From the NCBI RefSeq assembly GCF_027579695.1, contig NC_083571.1:34004443-34068442 (forward strand): 64,000 nucleotides of DNA, given 5' to 3'. Position 1 is the stretch's first letter. Each line of letters opens with the position of its first letter. The stretch is from Neoarius graeffei. Its lineage: Eukaryota; Chordata; Actinopteri; Siluriformes; Ariidae. The translations under genes and the position numbers were made by a program. The notes under the pieces are model-generated. The model made no database searches. It had not been told where the DNA came from and saw nothing but the letters and a program-made list of their open reading frames with translations. Shown piece after piece: positions 10,512 through 20,208 of the stretch.

Positions 10512-11165
10512 TCAAGCTGCATCTTCAGGTCCAATCCCTTCACTGATTCTGGGTTGGTTTGGGTTGTTTTGAATCAGCCAGTCAGCCAGCCATGTCAATG
10601 GATCGGCTGGTTTGGTCTTGCACAGCTCAGTCAGCCCGGTGTGAAGTGTTGGATTTACATACCTGCGCAGGTAATCTGTGGCAGCTTCGCCTTGAAGAAT
10701 GGGTTCAATGATGGAGTTGGGGAACATGAATTTGAGCTCCCTTTCAGCTGCTGAAAACGTTTCGCTGCCATGCACAGCATTCTTCAAGTCAGACGTCCCA
10801 AATCTAGCCCTCAGGCAGTCAGGGTGTGTCTCTCTAGCCTTGGAGCTGTCACTTGGTCCCATCAGACCTTTCCAGGTAGCGATGGCCCGATGCCTCGCCA
10901 GCGAAAGAGCCATGACCAGGCCAGAGCTCATGAACTCTATCAAACTCATGAAAAACGGCTGTCCATAATGATCTGCGTAGAAATCGCTACACTGCTCAGG
11001 GCTCAGCTGAAGCCTACGCTTCTGCAAAATGGTGAATCCTGACCTCAGGATTATATCCTCGATTTCATCTGCGTCGTCTATAGCGTCGGGTTTGATCAAA
11101 GCCAAAGTCCTCTCCACAAAAATGCAGGGTGGGGGTATGTTCTGATGCTGGAGTGTCTCTTCCAT
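10512..11165 (-). CDS. nme5: NME5-like nucleoside diphosphate kinase homolog, intronless
   Basis: A complete 217-codon ORF on one exon. NME5 is an atypical NDP-kinase-family protein of axonemal radial spokes, linked to cilia and sperm flagella. Residues about 16-152 form the NDK domain, opening with ERTLALIKPDAID and carrying the active-site segment NAVHGSE with His132 retained. Residues about 160-201 are the Dpy-30-like tail containing ELCKTKPADPLTWLADWL, which is very close to the mammalian protein; human NME5 is of similar length (about 212 aa). The start MEETLQ is chosen because it gives the family length. No frameshift, stop or internal intron is seen, whereas the mammalian gene is multi-exonic as far as I know. 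No poly(A) tract or obvious target duplication was found, and the upstream sequence looks like a real promoter. Either a functional retrocopy or an intron-free teleost form. Confidence 0.9.
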   Translation of the reverse strand: MEETLQHQNIPPPCIFVERTLALIKPDAIDDADEIEDIILRSGFTILQKRRLQLSPEQCSDFYADHYGQPFFMSLIEFMSSGLVMALSLARHRAIATWKGLMGPSDSSKARETHPDCLRARFGTSDLKNAVHGSETFSAAERELKFMFPNSIIEPILQGEAATDYLRRYVNPTLHTGLTELCKTKPADPLTWLADWLIQNNPNQPRISEGIGPEDAA

Positions 11166-11295
11166 ATTTCTTACACGCAGGAATCACTACAATGTCAAGA
11201 AGTTCGACGCGACTAAATACAATTCCTGCAGCTTCGTAAGAACGTGTGTGGAGCCGCATTTAAATAAATTCTGTGTTATGACATCACCACTACGT

Positions 11296-11430
11296 CACAA
11301 GCCCATTGGCGTCGTCCCAAATCGAAACGTTCAGTGACGTCATAGAGACGGCTCCCTGGTGCTCGAGCGAGCATTTGGGACGGTCCCCGAAACGCCCACA
11401 GTGTTCTCGCGATACAAAGAGTCACGTGGT
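11296..11430 (-). promoter_or_regulatory. CpG-rich promoter-like region upstream of nme5
   Basis: Directly 5' of nme5 is a CpG-rich stretch in an otherwise AT-rich region. It holds an inverted CCAAT box (ATTGG 11304-11308), a perfect cAMP-response element TGACGTCA (11335-11342), the palindromic core-promoter octamer TCTCGCGA (11405-11412) and a CACGTG E-box (11423-11428). No TATA box is evident. No RFX X-box, expected for ciliary genes, was recognised by eye. The transcription start is not defined. Confidence 0.55.
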
Positions 11431-11813
11431 CACGGTGTCATGACTCTCAGTCGATTTCGGTTTCAGTGCGATGAGCAGTGAGAACTTCACCTTCATTTCT
11501 CTGCTTTCAGAGACGGATAAAGTTTATTATCAGTTCGTCAGTGCCTTCAGAAAAAAAAAAATCAGTTCAGATGATGTCCAGTGGTGAAACCAGCTGTGTG
11601 CCTGCAGCAGCTCCGCATCACTGATCAGATAAATTAGACATTAATGAGATAAATTAGATAATTGATCCGACTCGGTTTAATCTCTTATTTCGACACTGTG
11701 ACTCTACACTCTCAGAAATAAAGGCAACAAACTGGAATTTTTCTTGTTGCTGGTGTAAACAGCATTAATTAATCTTAACCCAGAAAGAAACCTAAAATGT
11801 GTAATTTAATGCT
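11431..11813. other. No gene seen
   Basis: Upstream flank of nme5, ordinary AT-rich sequence after the CpG-rich block. Confidence 0.5.
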
Positions 11814-11824
11814 ATAATGTCATC

Positions 11825-12195
11825 CATCCGTTATCTCTAGCCGTTTTATCCTGTTCTACAGGGTTGCAGGTGAGCTGGAGCCTATCCCAGCTGACTACGG
11901 GCGAAAGGCGGGGTACACCCTGGACAAGTCGCCAGGTCATCACAGGGCTGACACATAGACACAGACAACCATTCACACTCACATTCACACCTACGGTCAA
12001 TTTAGAGTCACCAGTTAACCTAACCTGCATGTCTTTGGACTGTGGGGGAAACCGAAGCACCGGGAGGAAACCCACGCGGACACGGGGAGAACATGCAAAC
12101 TCCGCACAGAAAGGCCCTTGTTGGCCGCTGGGCTCAAACCCAGAACCTTCTTACTGTGAGGCGACAGTGCTAACCACTACACTACCGTGCCGCCC
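11825..12195 (-). mobile_element. V-SINE retrotransposon
   Basis: Reverse-oriented full V-SINE with target duplication ATAATGTCATC at 11814-11824 and 12196-12206. The same 11-mer occurs a third time at 14279-14289 after the next SINE. Confidence 0.95.
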
Positions 12196-12799
12196 ATAAT
12201 GTCATCTCATCTCATCTCATTATCTGTAGCCGCTTTATCCTGTTCTACAGGGTCGCAGGCAAGCTGGAGCCTATCCCAGCTGACTACGGGCGAAAGGCGG
12301 GGTACACCCTGGACAAGTCGCCAGGTCATCACAGGGCTGACACATAGACACAGACAACCATTCACACTCACATTCACACCTACGGTCAATTTAGAGTCAC
12401 CAGCACTGGCGGCTCGTTAATAGGGGCGATTTGGGCGACGCACTCCCAAACAGGGAGGGAGATTTTTTTTTATCTACTCCTACTACCACGGCAACAGTAA
12501 TGTCATTGTCCAATCAGGCTAAGGTCGTGCCTGGTGTAGCCACGCCCTTTTGGGGCGATTTCTGTCAGGTTCAGATTTGCCCCAAAATCTCCCATTGACA
12601 CTAATGGTACGTACGTTTTTTTCGAAAATCATGCTCCCAATGCATTTTCTATTAGGTTTTATGTGCTCGCACAAGCAGCGTGCTTACGTCATACGCCTGT
12701 TGCACCGTGCAAGTGTTGCCAGATTGGGGGGTTTTAAGTGCAATGTGTGAACATTCTATTCTATTTCTAAGGGAAATGTGTGAACATTCTATGAAGAAG

Positions 12800-13076
12800 A
12801 TGGCGAGTGTTGAGTGCAACAATACGATAGCGTCTCTGAAAGAAGTTCCCTTTAGTCGTCGTACCAATGAGGAGAAAACAGCAGTCAAACAGCTAGGACC
12901 TCCTAGACCGAATTTAAACATCAAGCAAGTGTCTACGAAGGGGGAGAAGACCTACTCAAGAGGTTTTAACAAGAACTGGTACCACCGGAAAACTTGGCTA
13001 GCTGGCTGTGATGTAGTCTATGCTCTTTTTTGCTACCCTTGCATTCTCTTCCACTCTGGAAGTAGCACAGCAGACG
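12800..13076 (+). pseudogene. N-terminal exon of a ZMYM1/TTF-type hAT transposase
   Basis: Starts MASVECNNTIASLKEVPFSR at 12800. It reads YSRGFNKNWYHRKTWLAGCD then a Cys-rich YALFCYPCILFHSGSS, the TTF-type zinc finger found before hAT transposase domains in fish ZMYM1-like proteins. A donor-like GTACAG at 13077 suggests this is exon 1. No later exon lies before the element's end, so the gene is truncated. Confidence 0.75.
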
Positions 13077-13780
13077 GTACAGTGATATCTGATATTTGAA
13101 TTTACTAGGCAAAAGTTGTTTTTGTGTGTGTGTGTTACCAATAGCAGTTTAACATTGCCATGCTTGGAATATTTCAGTAGCCTCAAGTTCTCTCTGACTT
13201 GGTGTAAATTAAGCATATTTTCAGTTTTTATATATTGTACAGTATATGTGTTCATTGGAGCCAGCAGCACCTTACCTTTTTTGCAACTTGTTAAGCCAAG
13301 TTGCACTGACTACAAAACCTTGTGTAACCTTGTGTGTATATAGCTAAATAACTAAAGCCTTTTGTGTTCATTGACATGCTTGTAATACTTTAAATTTCCT
13401 TTTAAGGCATGGCTTTCTGGAGGAATTCTTGGGGAAAAAAACTGCAGAATTTATTTAGAATTATTATTTGTTGTTAAAATGGTGCAATTCCATATTAAAA
13501 AAACCCCCCACATAATTAAGCTGCACATGTTTGTTTGATGGTTATGCTTTTCTTCATCTTTTTCAAAACTTAAATAAACACTTGTTTTGGATTTATATCC
13601 TGCCACTTTAATTGCATTCTTTAGAATGAAGAAATTAGAATATGTTTATAATTAAGAATTTGTGTCTACTTATTATAGAATACTGGAAAATATGAGAAAA
13701 TAAATGAGTAATGTAATATTAATTGATTGTGATGCCAAATGTTTTGCTTTGAAGGCTTCACAATGAATCTTCCTTAGTTT

Positions 13781-13873
13781 TAGCCTGGCAAGCCAGACTA
13801 AATGTGAATATTTGCCACTCGTAGGCAAAAATATTTTTGGCCGCTAGGCGGGTGGGTCTAGTTTACTAGGCTA
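13781..13873. mobile_element. 93-bp MITE related to the helicase-bearing element
   Basis: TAGCCTGGCAAGCCAGACTA at the left end and GTCTAGTTTACTAGGCTA at the right, matching the ends of 8770-9659. The 9-bp target duplication CCTTAGTTT is at 13772-13780 and 13874-13882. It consists of little more than the two terminal hairpin regions. Confidence 0.9.
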
Positions 13874-14351
13874 CCTTAGTTTGCCACCTTTAACTTGTTT
13901 AGTGTTGCCACCTAGTGGAGAGAAGAGATTGTCTATATTGATATCTGAATTTACCAGGCAAAAACAAGTTCGGCCAATTGATTTGCTACCTAGGTCAATT
14001 TACTTCAGTCCTGTGGACATTTACGGTCCGTGTAGACATAATGGGGGAAAATTGCCCCCCCTGAAAAAAAATTCAGGAGCCACCACTGGTCACCAGTTAA
14101 CCTAAACTGCATGTCTTTGGATTGTGGGGGGAAACCGGAGCACCCGAAGGAAACCCACGCAGACACGGGGACAACATGCAAACTCCGCACAGAAAGGCCC
14201 TTGTCGGCCGCTGGGCTCGAACCCAGAACCTTCTTACTGTGAGGTGACAGTGCTAACCACTACACTACCGTGCCGCCCATAATGTCATCATAACATTAAA
14301 TTATACATTTTAGGTTTCTTTTTTCTCATTTTCATGAAAATATATCACTTA

Positions 14352-14753
14352 CGGATTGGAGACCATACCCTTAACGAAGAGACAGGAGGCAAAGTTGGAG
14401 GTGGCGGAGTTGAGGATGTTAAGGTTTGCGATGGGAGGTTGGACAGGATAAGGGACAAGCATATCAGAGGGACAGCACATGTGGAGAGCTTGGGAATTAA
14501 GCTAAGAGAGATGAGACTGAGATGGTATGGACACATCCTGAGAAGAGATGCAGAGCATGCGGGAAGGAGAATGTTGAGGATGGAGCTGCTAGGCAAACGA
14601 AAACGAGGAAGGCCAAAGAGGAGATACATGGATGTGGTGAGAGAGGACATGAAAGTGGCAGGTGTGGTAGAGAAGGATGCGGAAGACAGGGAGCAATGGA
14701 GATGAAAGATCCGCTGTGGTGACCCCTAATCAGGAGCAGCCAAAAGAAGAAGA
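14352..14753 (+). mobile_element. Non-LTR retrotransposon 3' end, 5'-truncated
   Basis: About 400 bp flanked by an 18-bp target duplication with two mismatches (ATGAAAATATATCACTTA at 14334-14351, ATGAAAATCTATCGCTTA at 14754-14771). The + frame encodes the C-terminus of a LINE ORF (RLRWYGHILRRDAEHAGRRM and KRKRGRPKRRYMDVVREDMK), followed by GCAGCCAAAAGAAGAAG. The RWYGH...GRPKRR motif is typical of the region after the reverse transcriptase in several LINE clades. The 5' truncation and long TSD indicate target-primed reverse transcription. Confidence 0.85.
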
Positions 14754-14825
14754 ATGAAAATCTATCGCTTAGACAAAAGTGCTTGTATAATTACCAGTTG
14801 CTGAACAATCGATGTACAAATCAGA

Positions 14826-15167
14826 GCGGTGTAGTGGTTAGCGCTGTCGCCACACAGCAAGAAGGTTCTGGGTTTGAGCCCAGCGGCTAGTGAGGGGCCT
14901 TCTGTGTGGAGTTTGCATGTTCTCCCCATGTCTGTGTGGGTTTCCTCCTACAGTCCAAAGACATGTGGTTAGGTTAATACGAGGCAGCCTTAAGCAAGGC
15001 ACCTAACCCCACAACTGCTCCCTGGGTGCTGTAGCATGGCTGCTCATTGCTCACTTGTGCGTGCGCATGCGTGTGTTCACTGCTTCAGATGGGTTAAATG
15101 CAGAGGATGAATTTCACTGTGCTTGAGTGTGCATGTGTCAAATAAAGACTTCTTTCGAGTTACAGAC
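14826..15167 (+). mobile_element. V-SINE, second subtype with a different tail
   Basis: Shares the tRNA head (box B GGGTTTGAGCC) and core (GTTTGCATGTTCTCCCC, CAGTCCAAAGACATG) with the other V-SINEs. After the core it switches to AAGGCACCTAACCCCACAAC and ends ATGTGTCAAATAAAGACTTC. A DANA/HE-like tail rather than the (ATGAG)n tail. Confidence 0.85.
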
Positions 15168-15423
15168 TGACTGCAGTGTGTGTGGTTATCAGTAGTCGAG
15201 TCACTAAACCTCGAGTTCGAATCCAGTCCAACTCATTAAAGAAAATTTCGAGTCAAGTCCAACACTCCAGTTGCACCATTTGATGGTGACTGTTTTAGCC
15301 ACATTAACATTAATTTGTTCCTGAGCATGATGTATGAACAGGTGCATTCTCTCTGTCAGGGAGTGTGAAGTATTCTGTCAGAGATGGTTGGGAGACGGAT
15401 GTAAGCGCAGAAGGTGTGTTTAT

Positions 15424-16634
15424 CAGAGGTGAACAGTAACGAAGTACATTTACTTGAGTACTGTACTTAAGTACACTTTTTGAGTATCTGCAAATGAGTA
15501 TTTTTTTTTAAACAAATGACTTTAACTTCACTACATTCGAAAGACAAATATCGTACTTTTCACTCCACTACATTTCTATCAAGGTCCTCGTTACTATGAA
15601 GCAGCTTTGAAATTGGATATTTTTTCTTTCCTTTTCTAAAATGTGATGGTTTTTTCGTAGGTGAGACTGAGACAGTCTATCAGTAATCACTAGGGTCACG
15701 TCACATCTATAGACTGTATAAATTCAAGTTCAATGATTTCTCAGCAGCATTATTTAAACACAATCAGTTGATGGCAGAATGGAAGGAGGCGGTTCTTCTG
15801 GGGAACACATGCACCCATGGCTATACCGAGAACCCATGTTTCAATTTTCAGAAAGAATTAAAGATATGTTTCATTTTAAATGTTTGCTTTGTTTGCTGAA
15901 AATGAACCACATCACGGCCTACAAAAACTCGCCGTCTGACCTGCAGAAGCATATTAAGGGATATAAACGTTTTATTCCAAGAGAAAGCTTGCAACAAAGT
16001 TGTCTGTGCTTTTAGAGCTAGCGATAATGTTACAATAGCTATGCAGTCTGGTTAGTCAAATGACTTTCTATGGATTTGCCCACTAAGTTGCCGTAGTCTT
16101 GTCCACGGCTAACGTTAACAAATAGCTAGTTCACTTGGACACTGTTAGTTAGCATGTAAAAACAGAGTTACGCTAACATGAATAACGTTAACTTATCTGA
16201 AGTCCTTTCAGAAATATGTTTTAGCATAACCTTGCCAAATAAACAGAATGTAGAAATCTTTCTTTTCTAGTAACGTTAGCTACCCAATATGATTTCGAGT
16301 TTGAAAAGTTAGCATGTTAGGTGGAGCTTCACTGACTAGCTAGCTTAATGTTAAACCACCATGATGGCACAGCATGCATTCATTTTGTGAATTCACATTT
16401 CTGTCTTTGGTAATGGCATTAGGTTTTGTAAGCGTTGTGGCAATAATACAACGATGCGTTGACAGAAAATGTACTTTTAATACTTAAGTATTTTTAAAAG
16501 CAAGTACTTCAGTACTTTAACTTAAATAAAAATTTGACTGGACAACTTTCACTTGTATCGGAGTAACATTTGGCCAGTGGGATCTGCACTTTGACTTAAG
16601 TAATGAAGTTGGGTAGCTACTTTGTCCACTTCTG
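15424..16634 (+). mobile_element. hAT transposon, internally deleted, 1,211 bp
   Basis: 8-bp target duplication GTGTTTAT at 15416-15423 and 16635-16642. The termini begin CAGAGGTGAACA and, on the other strand, CAGAAGTGGACA. The ends carry the AAGTACATTTACTTGAGTAC palindromic motifs of a common fish hAT. Contains a BED-like zinc-finger exon at 15779-16015. Confidence 0.85.
15779..16015 (+). pseudogene. BED-type zinc-finger fragment of a hAT transposase
   Basis: 78 codons starting MEGGGSSGEH. The core FHFKCLLCLLKMNHITAYKN then SPSDLQKHIKGYKRF resembles the hAT DNA-binding finger (CxxC...HxxxxxH), but the last His position is altered. No catalytic domain follows. Confidence 0.6.
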
Positions 16635-17238
16635 GTGTTTATTAATCCAAGTGAAGACAGGTAAACAATCCAGAATGGCAGTCAAAATCGTGAAACAGGC
16701 AGTAGGTCGAGCGAGGCACAAACAGGCTTTCGTAGACTCAGCAGAATCAAAGACAAGAAACAGGAAATCAAACAAGGAAATAAGGCTCGGTAATGTATCA
16801 GCAACGCAACTCAATACTTTACAAAGTAAGTGTGTTTTCACAGTTTTTATATTGGTGCACTGACTGCGCCTTAATCCTGTGCAGGTGTGAGTCGTTTACG
16901 GCGCGTGCGAGAGTCCGCTTAGCACATGCGCTGTCCAGAGTGTACCCGAGGGTCTATCTGATGTATGAGCTAAGGCATGCAGGTGTGACACTCTTGCGTG
17001 AAATTAGTGCAAAAATTAATGGAGATATAAATATCTTATGCCAAATTATTAGGACATGTTACAAAAAGAAATAATCCAAGTCCTCATCTCCAATTTATAA
17101 GTCCTAATGCAATTAATGCACGAGTCTGAGTCTAAGTCCGAGTCATCAGTGCTCAAGTCCAAGTCAAGACTCGAGTCCTCAAAATTAGGGCACGAGTTGA
17201 ACTCGAGTACTACAAGCCTGGTGATGACAACATACTAA

Positions 17239-18132
17239 CTATAGAGAGAGACCAGTTACAACACCCTGACTACAGAGTGGGACCAGTTCAGACCATTTAC
17301 AACACCCTGACTATACAAAGAGACCAGTTCAGACCAGTTACAACACCCTGACTACAGAGTGAGACCAGTTCAGACCATTTACAACACCCTGACTGAGACC
17401 AGTTCAGACCAGTTACAACACCCTGACTATACAGAGAGACGAGTTCAAAAAAGTTACAACACCCTGACTTACAGAGAGACCAGTTCAGACCATTTACAAC
17501 ACCCTGACTATACAGAGAGACCAGTTCAGACAACACCCTGACTATACAGAGAGACCAGTTCAGACAACACCCTGACTATACAGAGAGACCAGTTCAGACA
17601 ACACCCTGACTATACAGAGAGACCAGTTCAGACAACACCCTGACTATACAGAGAGACCAGTTCAGACCAGTTACAACACCCTGACTATACAGAGAGACCA
17701 GTTCAGACAACACCCTGACTATACAGAGAGACCAGTTCAAAGCAGTTACAACACCCTGACTATACAGAGAGACCAGTTCAGACCAGTTACAACACCCTGA
17801 CTATACAGAGAGACCAGTTCAGACCAGTTACAGCACCCTGACTATACAGAGAGACCAGTTCAGACCAGTTACAACACCCTGACTATACAGAGAGACCAGT
17901 TCAGACAACACCCTGACTATACAGAGAGACCAGTTCAGACAACACCCTGACTATACAGAGAGACCAGTTCAGACCAGTTACAACACCCTGACTATACAGA
18001 GAGACCAGTTCAGACCAGTTACAACACCCTGACTATACAGAGAGACCAGTTCAGACCAGTTACAGCACCCTGACTATACAGAGAGACCAGTTCAGACCAG
18101 TTACAACACCCTGACTATAGAGAGCGAGACCA
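17239..18132. repeat. Minisatellite with alternating 34- and 41-bp units
   Basis: About 22-24 copies of CAACACCCTGACTATACAGA + GAGACCAGTTCAGA. A longer form carries an extra CCAGTTA. Units at the left edge are more diverged (TACAGAGTGGGACC), and those in the centre and right nearly identical, consistent with recent expansion. Confidence 0.95.
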
Positions 18133-18544
18133 GTTACAGAAGCAAAAAGATGAATTTCAGAAGGTGGTGAGTAATTTGGGTGAATACATACTTTAAAGGT
18201 GGTCAGTGTTTGTAACAGATCCATGGACAGGAGCTGCTCTGAGTCTGACAGAGGCCCGGGTTAACATGGTGTCCGGAGGCCGCACTACACCACCAGCAGG
18301 CAGCAGAGGGCAGCAGTGGCGCATAGTGCAGGGGTTCCCAAACTTTTCCATGCCAAGGCCCCCCAAACAGCATTAGCTTCTGGCCGGGGACCCCCTTTGC
18401 AAACCCACAGACAATGATACAAAATATGTAAAGAAACATCAACTTTTAGAATGTTTTTTCTTACTTTTATTCAATAGTCAATAATTGTTACATTTGTTTA
18501 GCATAAGAATATTATTAACTAACATGTTTTCAATACAAATATTT

Positions 18545-19524
18545 TCGCACTGAACAATAAACTGTATAACCTCCTGTAGTACCTGATTCAACTCGTTATC
18601 CATCCTTTTTGCGACCAGTGCCTCGCGATGGAGCATGCAGTGTGTGGCCACTACATGCGGGGCCTTCTGCTTAATGAGAGCGGTCACTCCACGGATCTTC
18701 CCATTGCCGCAGCTCTGTCCGAACACACCCCCACACAACGGGTCCAGTGCAATCCGTTAGACTCGATGTAACCGTCCAAAACTTGAAAAATGTCTTTCCC
18801 AGTAGTTCTTCTTTCAAGTGCTTTACAAAATAGTATTTCCTCCACAAATCTTTCCTGTGAAATAAATCTGATGTACACAAGCAGTTGGGCCTCATTGGAT
18901 AAATCTGTGATCTCATCCAGCTGAAGTGCAAAGTATTCACTGGCTCTCACCTGCTCCAACAGCTGAGCAGATACGTCTTGAGCCATGGCACCAATCCATC
19001 GGCTCACGGTGTTATCAGAGAGTGGGACAGCATCGATTTTTTTGGCAGCATCCTCACCAAGCAATTCTCGGACAATGTCTTTGGTGGCTGGTAAAATCAA
19101 ATCTCCAGTTGAGTGAGGTTTTTTAGCACGAGCAATGTGGTACGAGGCTAAAAATGATGCCTTCAGGGCCCGCTCAGGGACAGTAGCTTGCTGGGTGAAT
19201 GCAGCAGATTGCCTGACCAAATGCTCTTCTTTGCGTCTGAAGAAATCTACTGTTTTTTTCGGCATCTGTCGGATGTTTTTGTACCAAGTGACGCTGAAGT
19301 TTCGAAGGTTTTAAGCACTCATTTGACAGGGTCTCCAGACAGAGGACGCATTTCGGGCAATCATGGCCATTTTTCTGTATGGCTGTAAAGCCATACTTAA
19401 TGTATGCTGCCTCATATTTTCGGATTTTAGTTGGCCAGGACTTCTTAGTTTTTTTCGCAGCGGTGTCCTCCACAGCAGGGCTGTTGGTTTGTTCCTTTGG
19501 TCTCTTCTTCAAAAACCTGTCCAT
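18545..19524 (-). pseudogene. ZBED5/FAM200-like hAT transposase, frameshifted and truncated
   Basis: Begins MDRFLKKRPKEQTNSPAVED with a BED zinc finger (CPKCVLCLETLSNECLKPSK then LQRHLVQKHP). An A-run near 19255-19262 causes a frameshift; reading resumes TVDFFRRKEEHLVRQSAAFT and runs through EYFALQLDEITDLSNEAQLL. A second frameshift near 18695-18710 leads into GKIRGVTALIKQKAPHVVA and THCMLHREALVAKRMDNELN. The sequence then stops, so the C-terminal hAT dimerisation domain is absent. Not functional. Confidence 0.88.
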
Positions 19525-19668
19525 TTTGTGCTAGCAATACGCTAGCTTGAGGAGCAAAGCAGCTTGATAAATGGTGCAAACCGCAATGTCACAGGCAATC
19601 AGAGAGATGAGCATGGCAAACAACGTTTCGATATGATGTATTATTATTAATAATTATATTTTATAATA

Positions 19669-20039
19669 GGGCGGCACGGTGGTGTAGTGGTTAGCGCTGT
19701 CGCCTCACAGCAAGAAGGTCCTGGGTTCGAGCCCCGGGGCCGGCGAGGGCCCTTCTGTGCGGAGTTTGCATGTTCTCCCCGTGTCTGCGTGGGTTTCCTC
19801 CGGGTGCTCCGGTTTCCCCCACAGTCCAAAGACATGCAGGTTAGGTTAACTGGTGACTCTAAATTGAGCGTAGGTGTGAGTGTGAATGGTTGTCTGTGTC
19901 TATGTGTCAGCCCTGTGATGACCTGGCGACTTGTCCAGGGTGTACCCCGCCTTTCGCCCATAGTCAGCTGGGATAGGCTCCAGCTTGCCTGCGACCCTGT
20001 AGAAGGATAAAGCGGCTAGAGATAATAAGATGAGATGAG
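19669..20039 (+). mobile_element. V-SINE retrotransposon
   Basis: Full-length with 11-bp target duplication ATTTTATAATA at 19658-19668 and 20040-20050, inserted in the 5' flank of the hAT transposase. Confidence 0.96.
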
Positions 20040-20208
20040 ATTTTATAATAATTATTAAAAAACTAATTACAATATATTTAATAATTATTATTTCAAAAAA
20101 GTATTTTTTTTTGCAATTTTTTTATCATCGTCCCTCCAACTTTCTGAGGCCCCCCTGGCGGCCCCCCAGGGGGCCACGGCCCCCACTTTGAAAACTACTG
20201 GCACAGTG

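Larger units (their letters stand above)
12404..14088 (+). mobile_element. hAT transposon, 1,685 bp, non-autonomous
   Basis: Termini CACTGGCGGCTCG and the inverse GGAGCCACCACTG, with a perfect 8-bp target duplication GTCACCAG (12396-12403, 14089-14096), the hAT hallmark. It carries the first coding exon of a TTF/ZMYM1-like hAT transposase and a nested 93-bp MITE at 13781-13873. The catalytic RNase-H region and C-terminal dimerisation domain are missing. Confidence 0.9.
12207..14278 (-). mobile_element. V-SINE split by a hAT transposon
   Basis: The 3' part of a reverse-oriented V-SINE is at 12207-12403 and its 5' part at 14097-14278. Between them sits the hAT element 12404-14088, flanked by an 8-bp duplication of SINE sequence, GTCACCAG. 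ATAATGTCATC flanks the split SINE on both sides. Confidence 0.93.
15168..17225. repeat. GAGTC-rich repeat element interrupted by the hAT
   Basis: Both ends (15190-15260 and 17100-17220) are dense in GAGTC/GACTC words: AGTCGAGTCACTAAACC on the left, CAAGTCAAGACTCGAGTCCT and GAACTCGAGTACTACAAGCC on the right. The ends look like degenerate terminal inverted repeats of one larger element. No coding remnant seen at 16643-17100. Confidence 0.5.
18329..20200 (-). mobile_element. hAT transposon with nested V-SINE, 1,872 bp
   Basis: Ends CAGGGGTTCCCAAACTTTT and the inverse CAAAGTGGGGGC-type terminus finishing AAAACTACTG, with near-perfect 8-bp duplications GCATAGTG (18321-18328) and GCACAGTG (20201-20208). 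Carries a BED-finger hAT transposase on the - strand, C-terminally deleted, and a V-SINE at 19669-20039. Confidence 0.88.

Noticed and set aside
10554-11042. Plus-strand ORFs of 66-90 aa
   Set aside because: Antisense shadows of nme5.
17239-18132. Regularly spaced direct repeats resembling a CRISPR array
   Set aside because: Whole units repeat with no unique spacers, in a vertebrate genome; it is a minisatellite.
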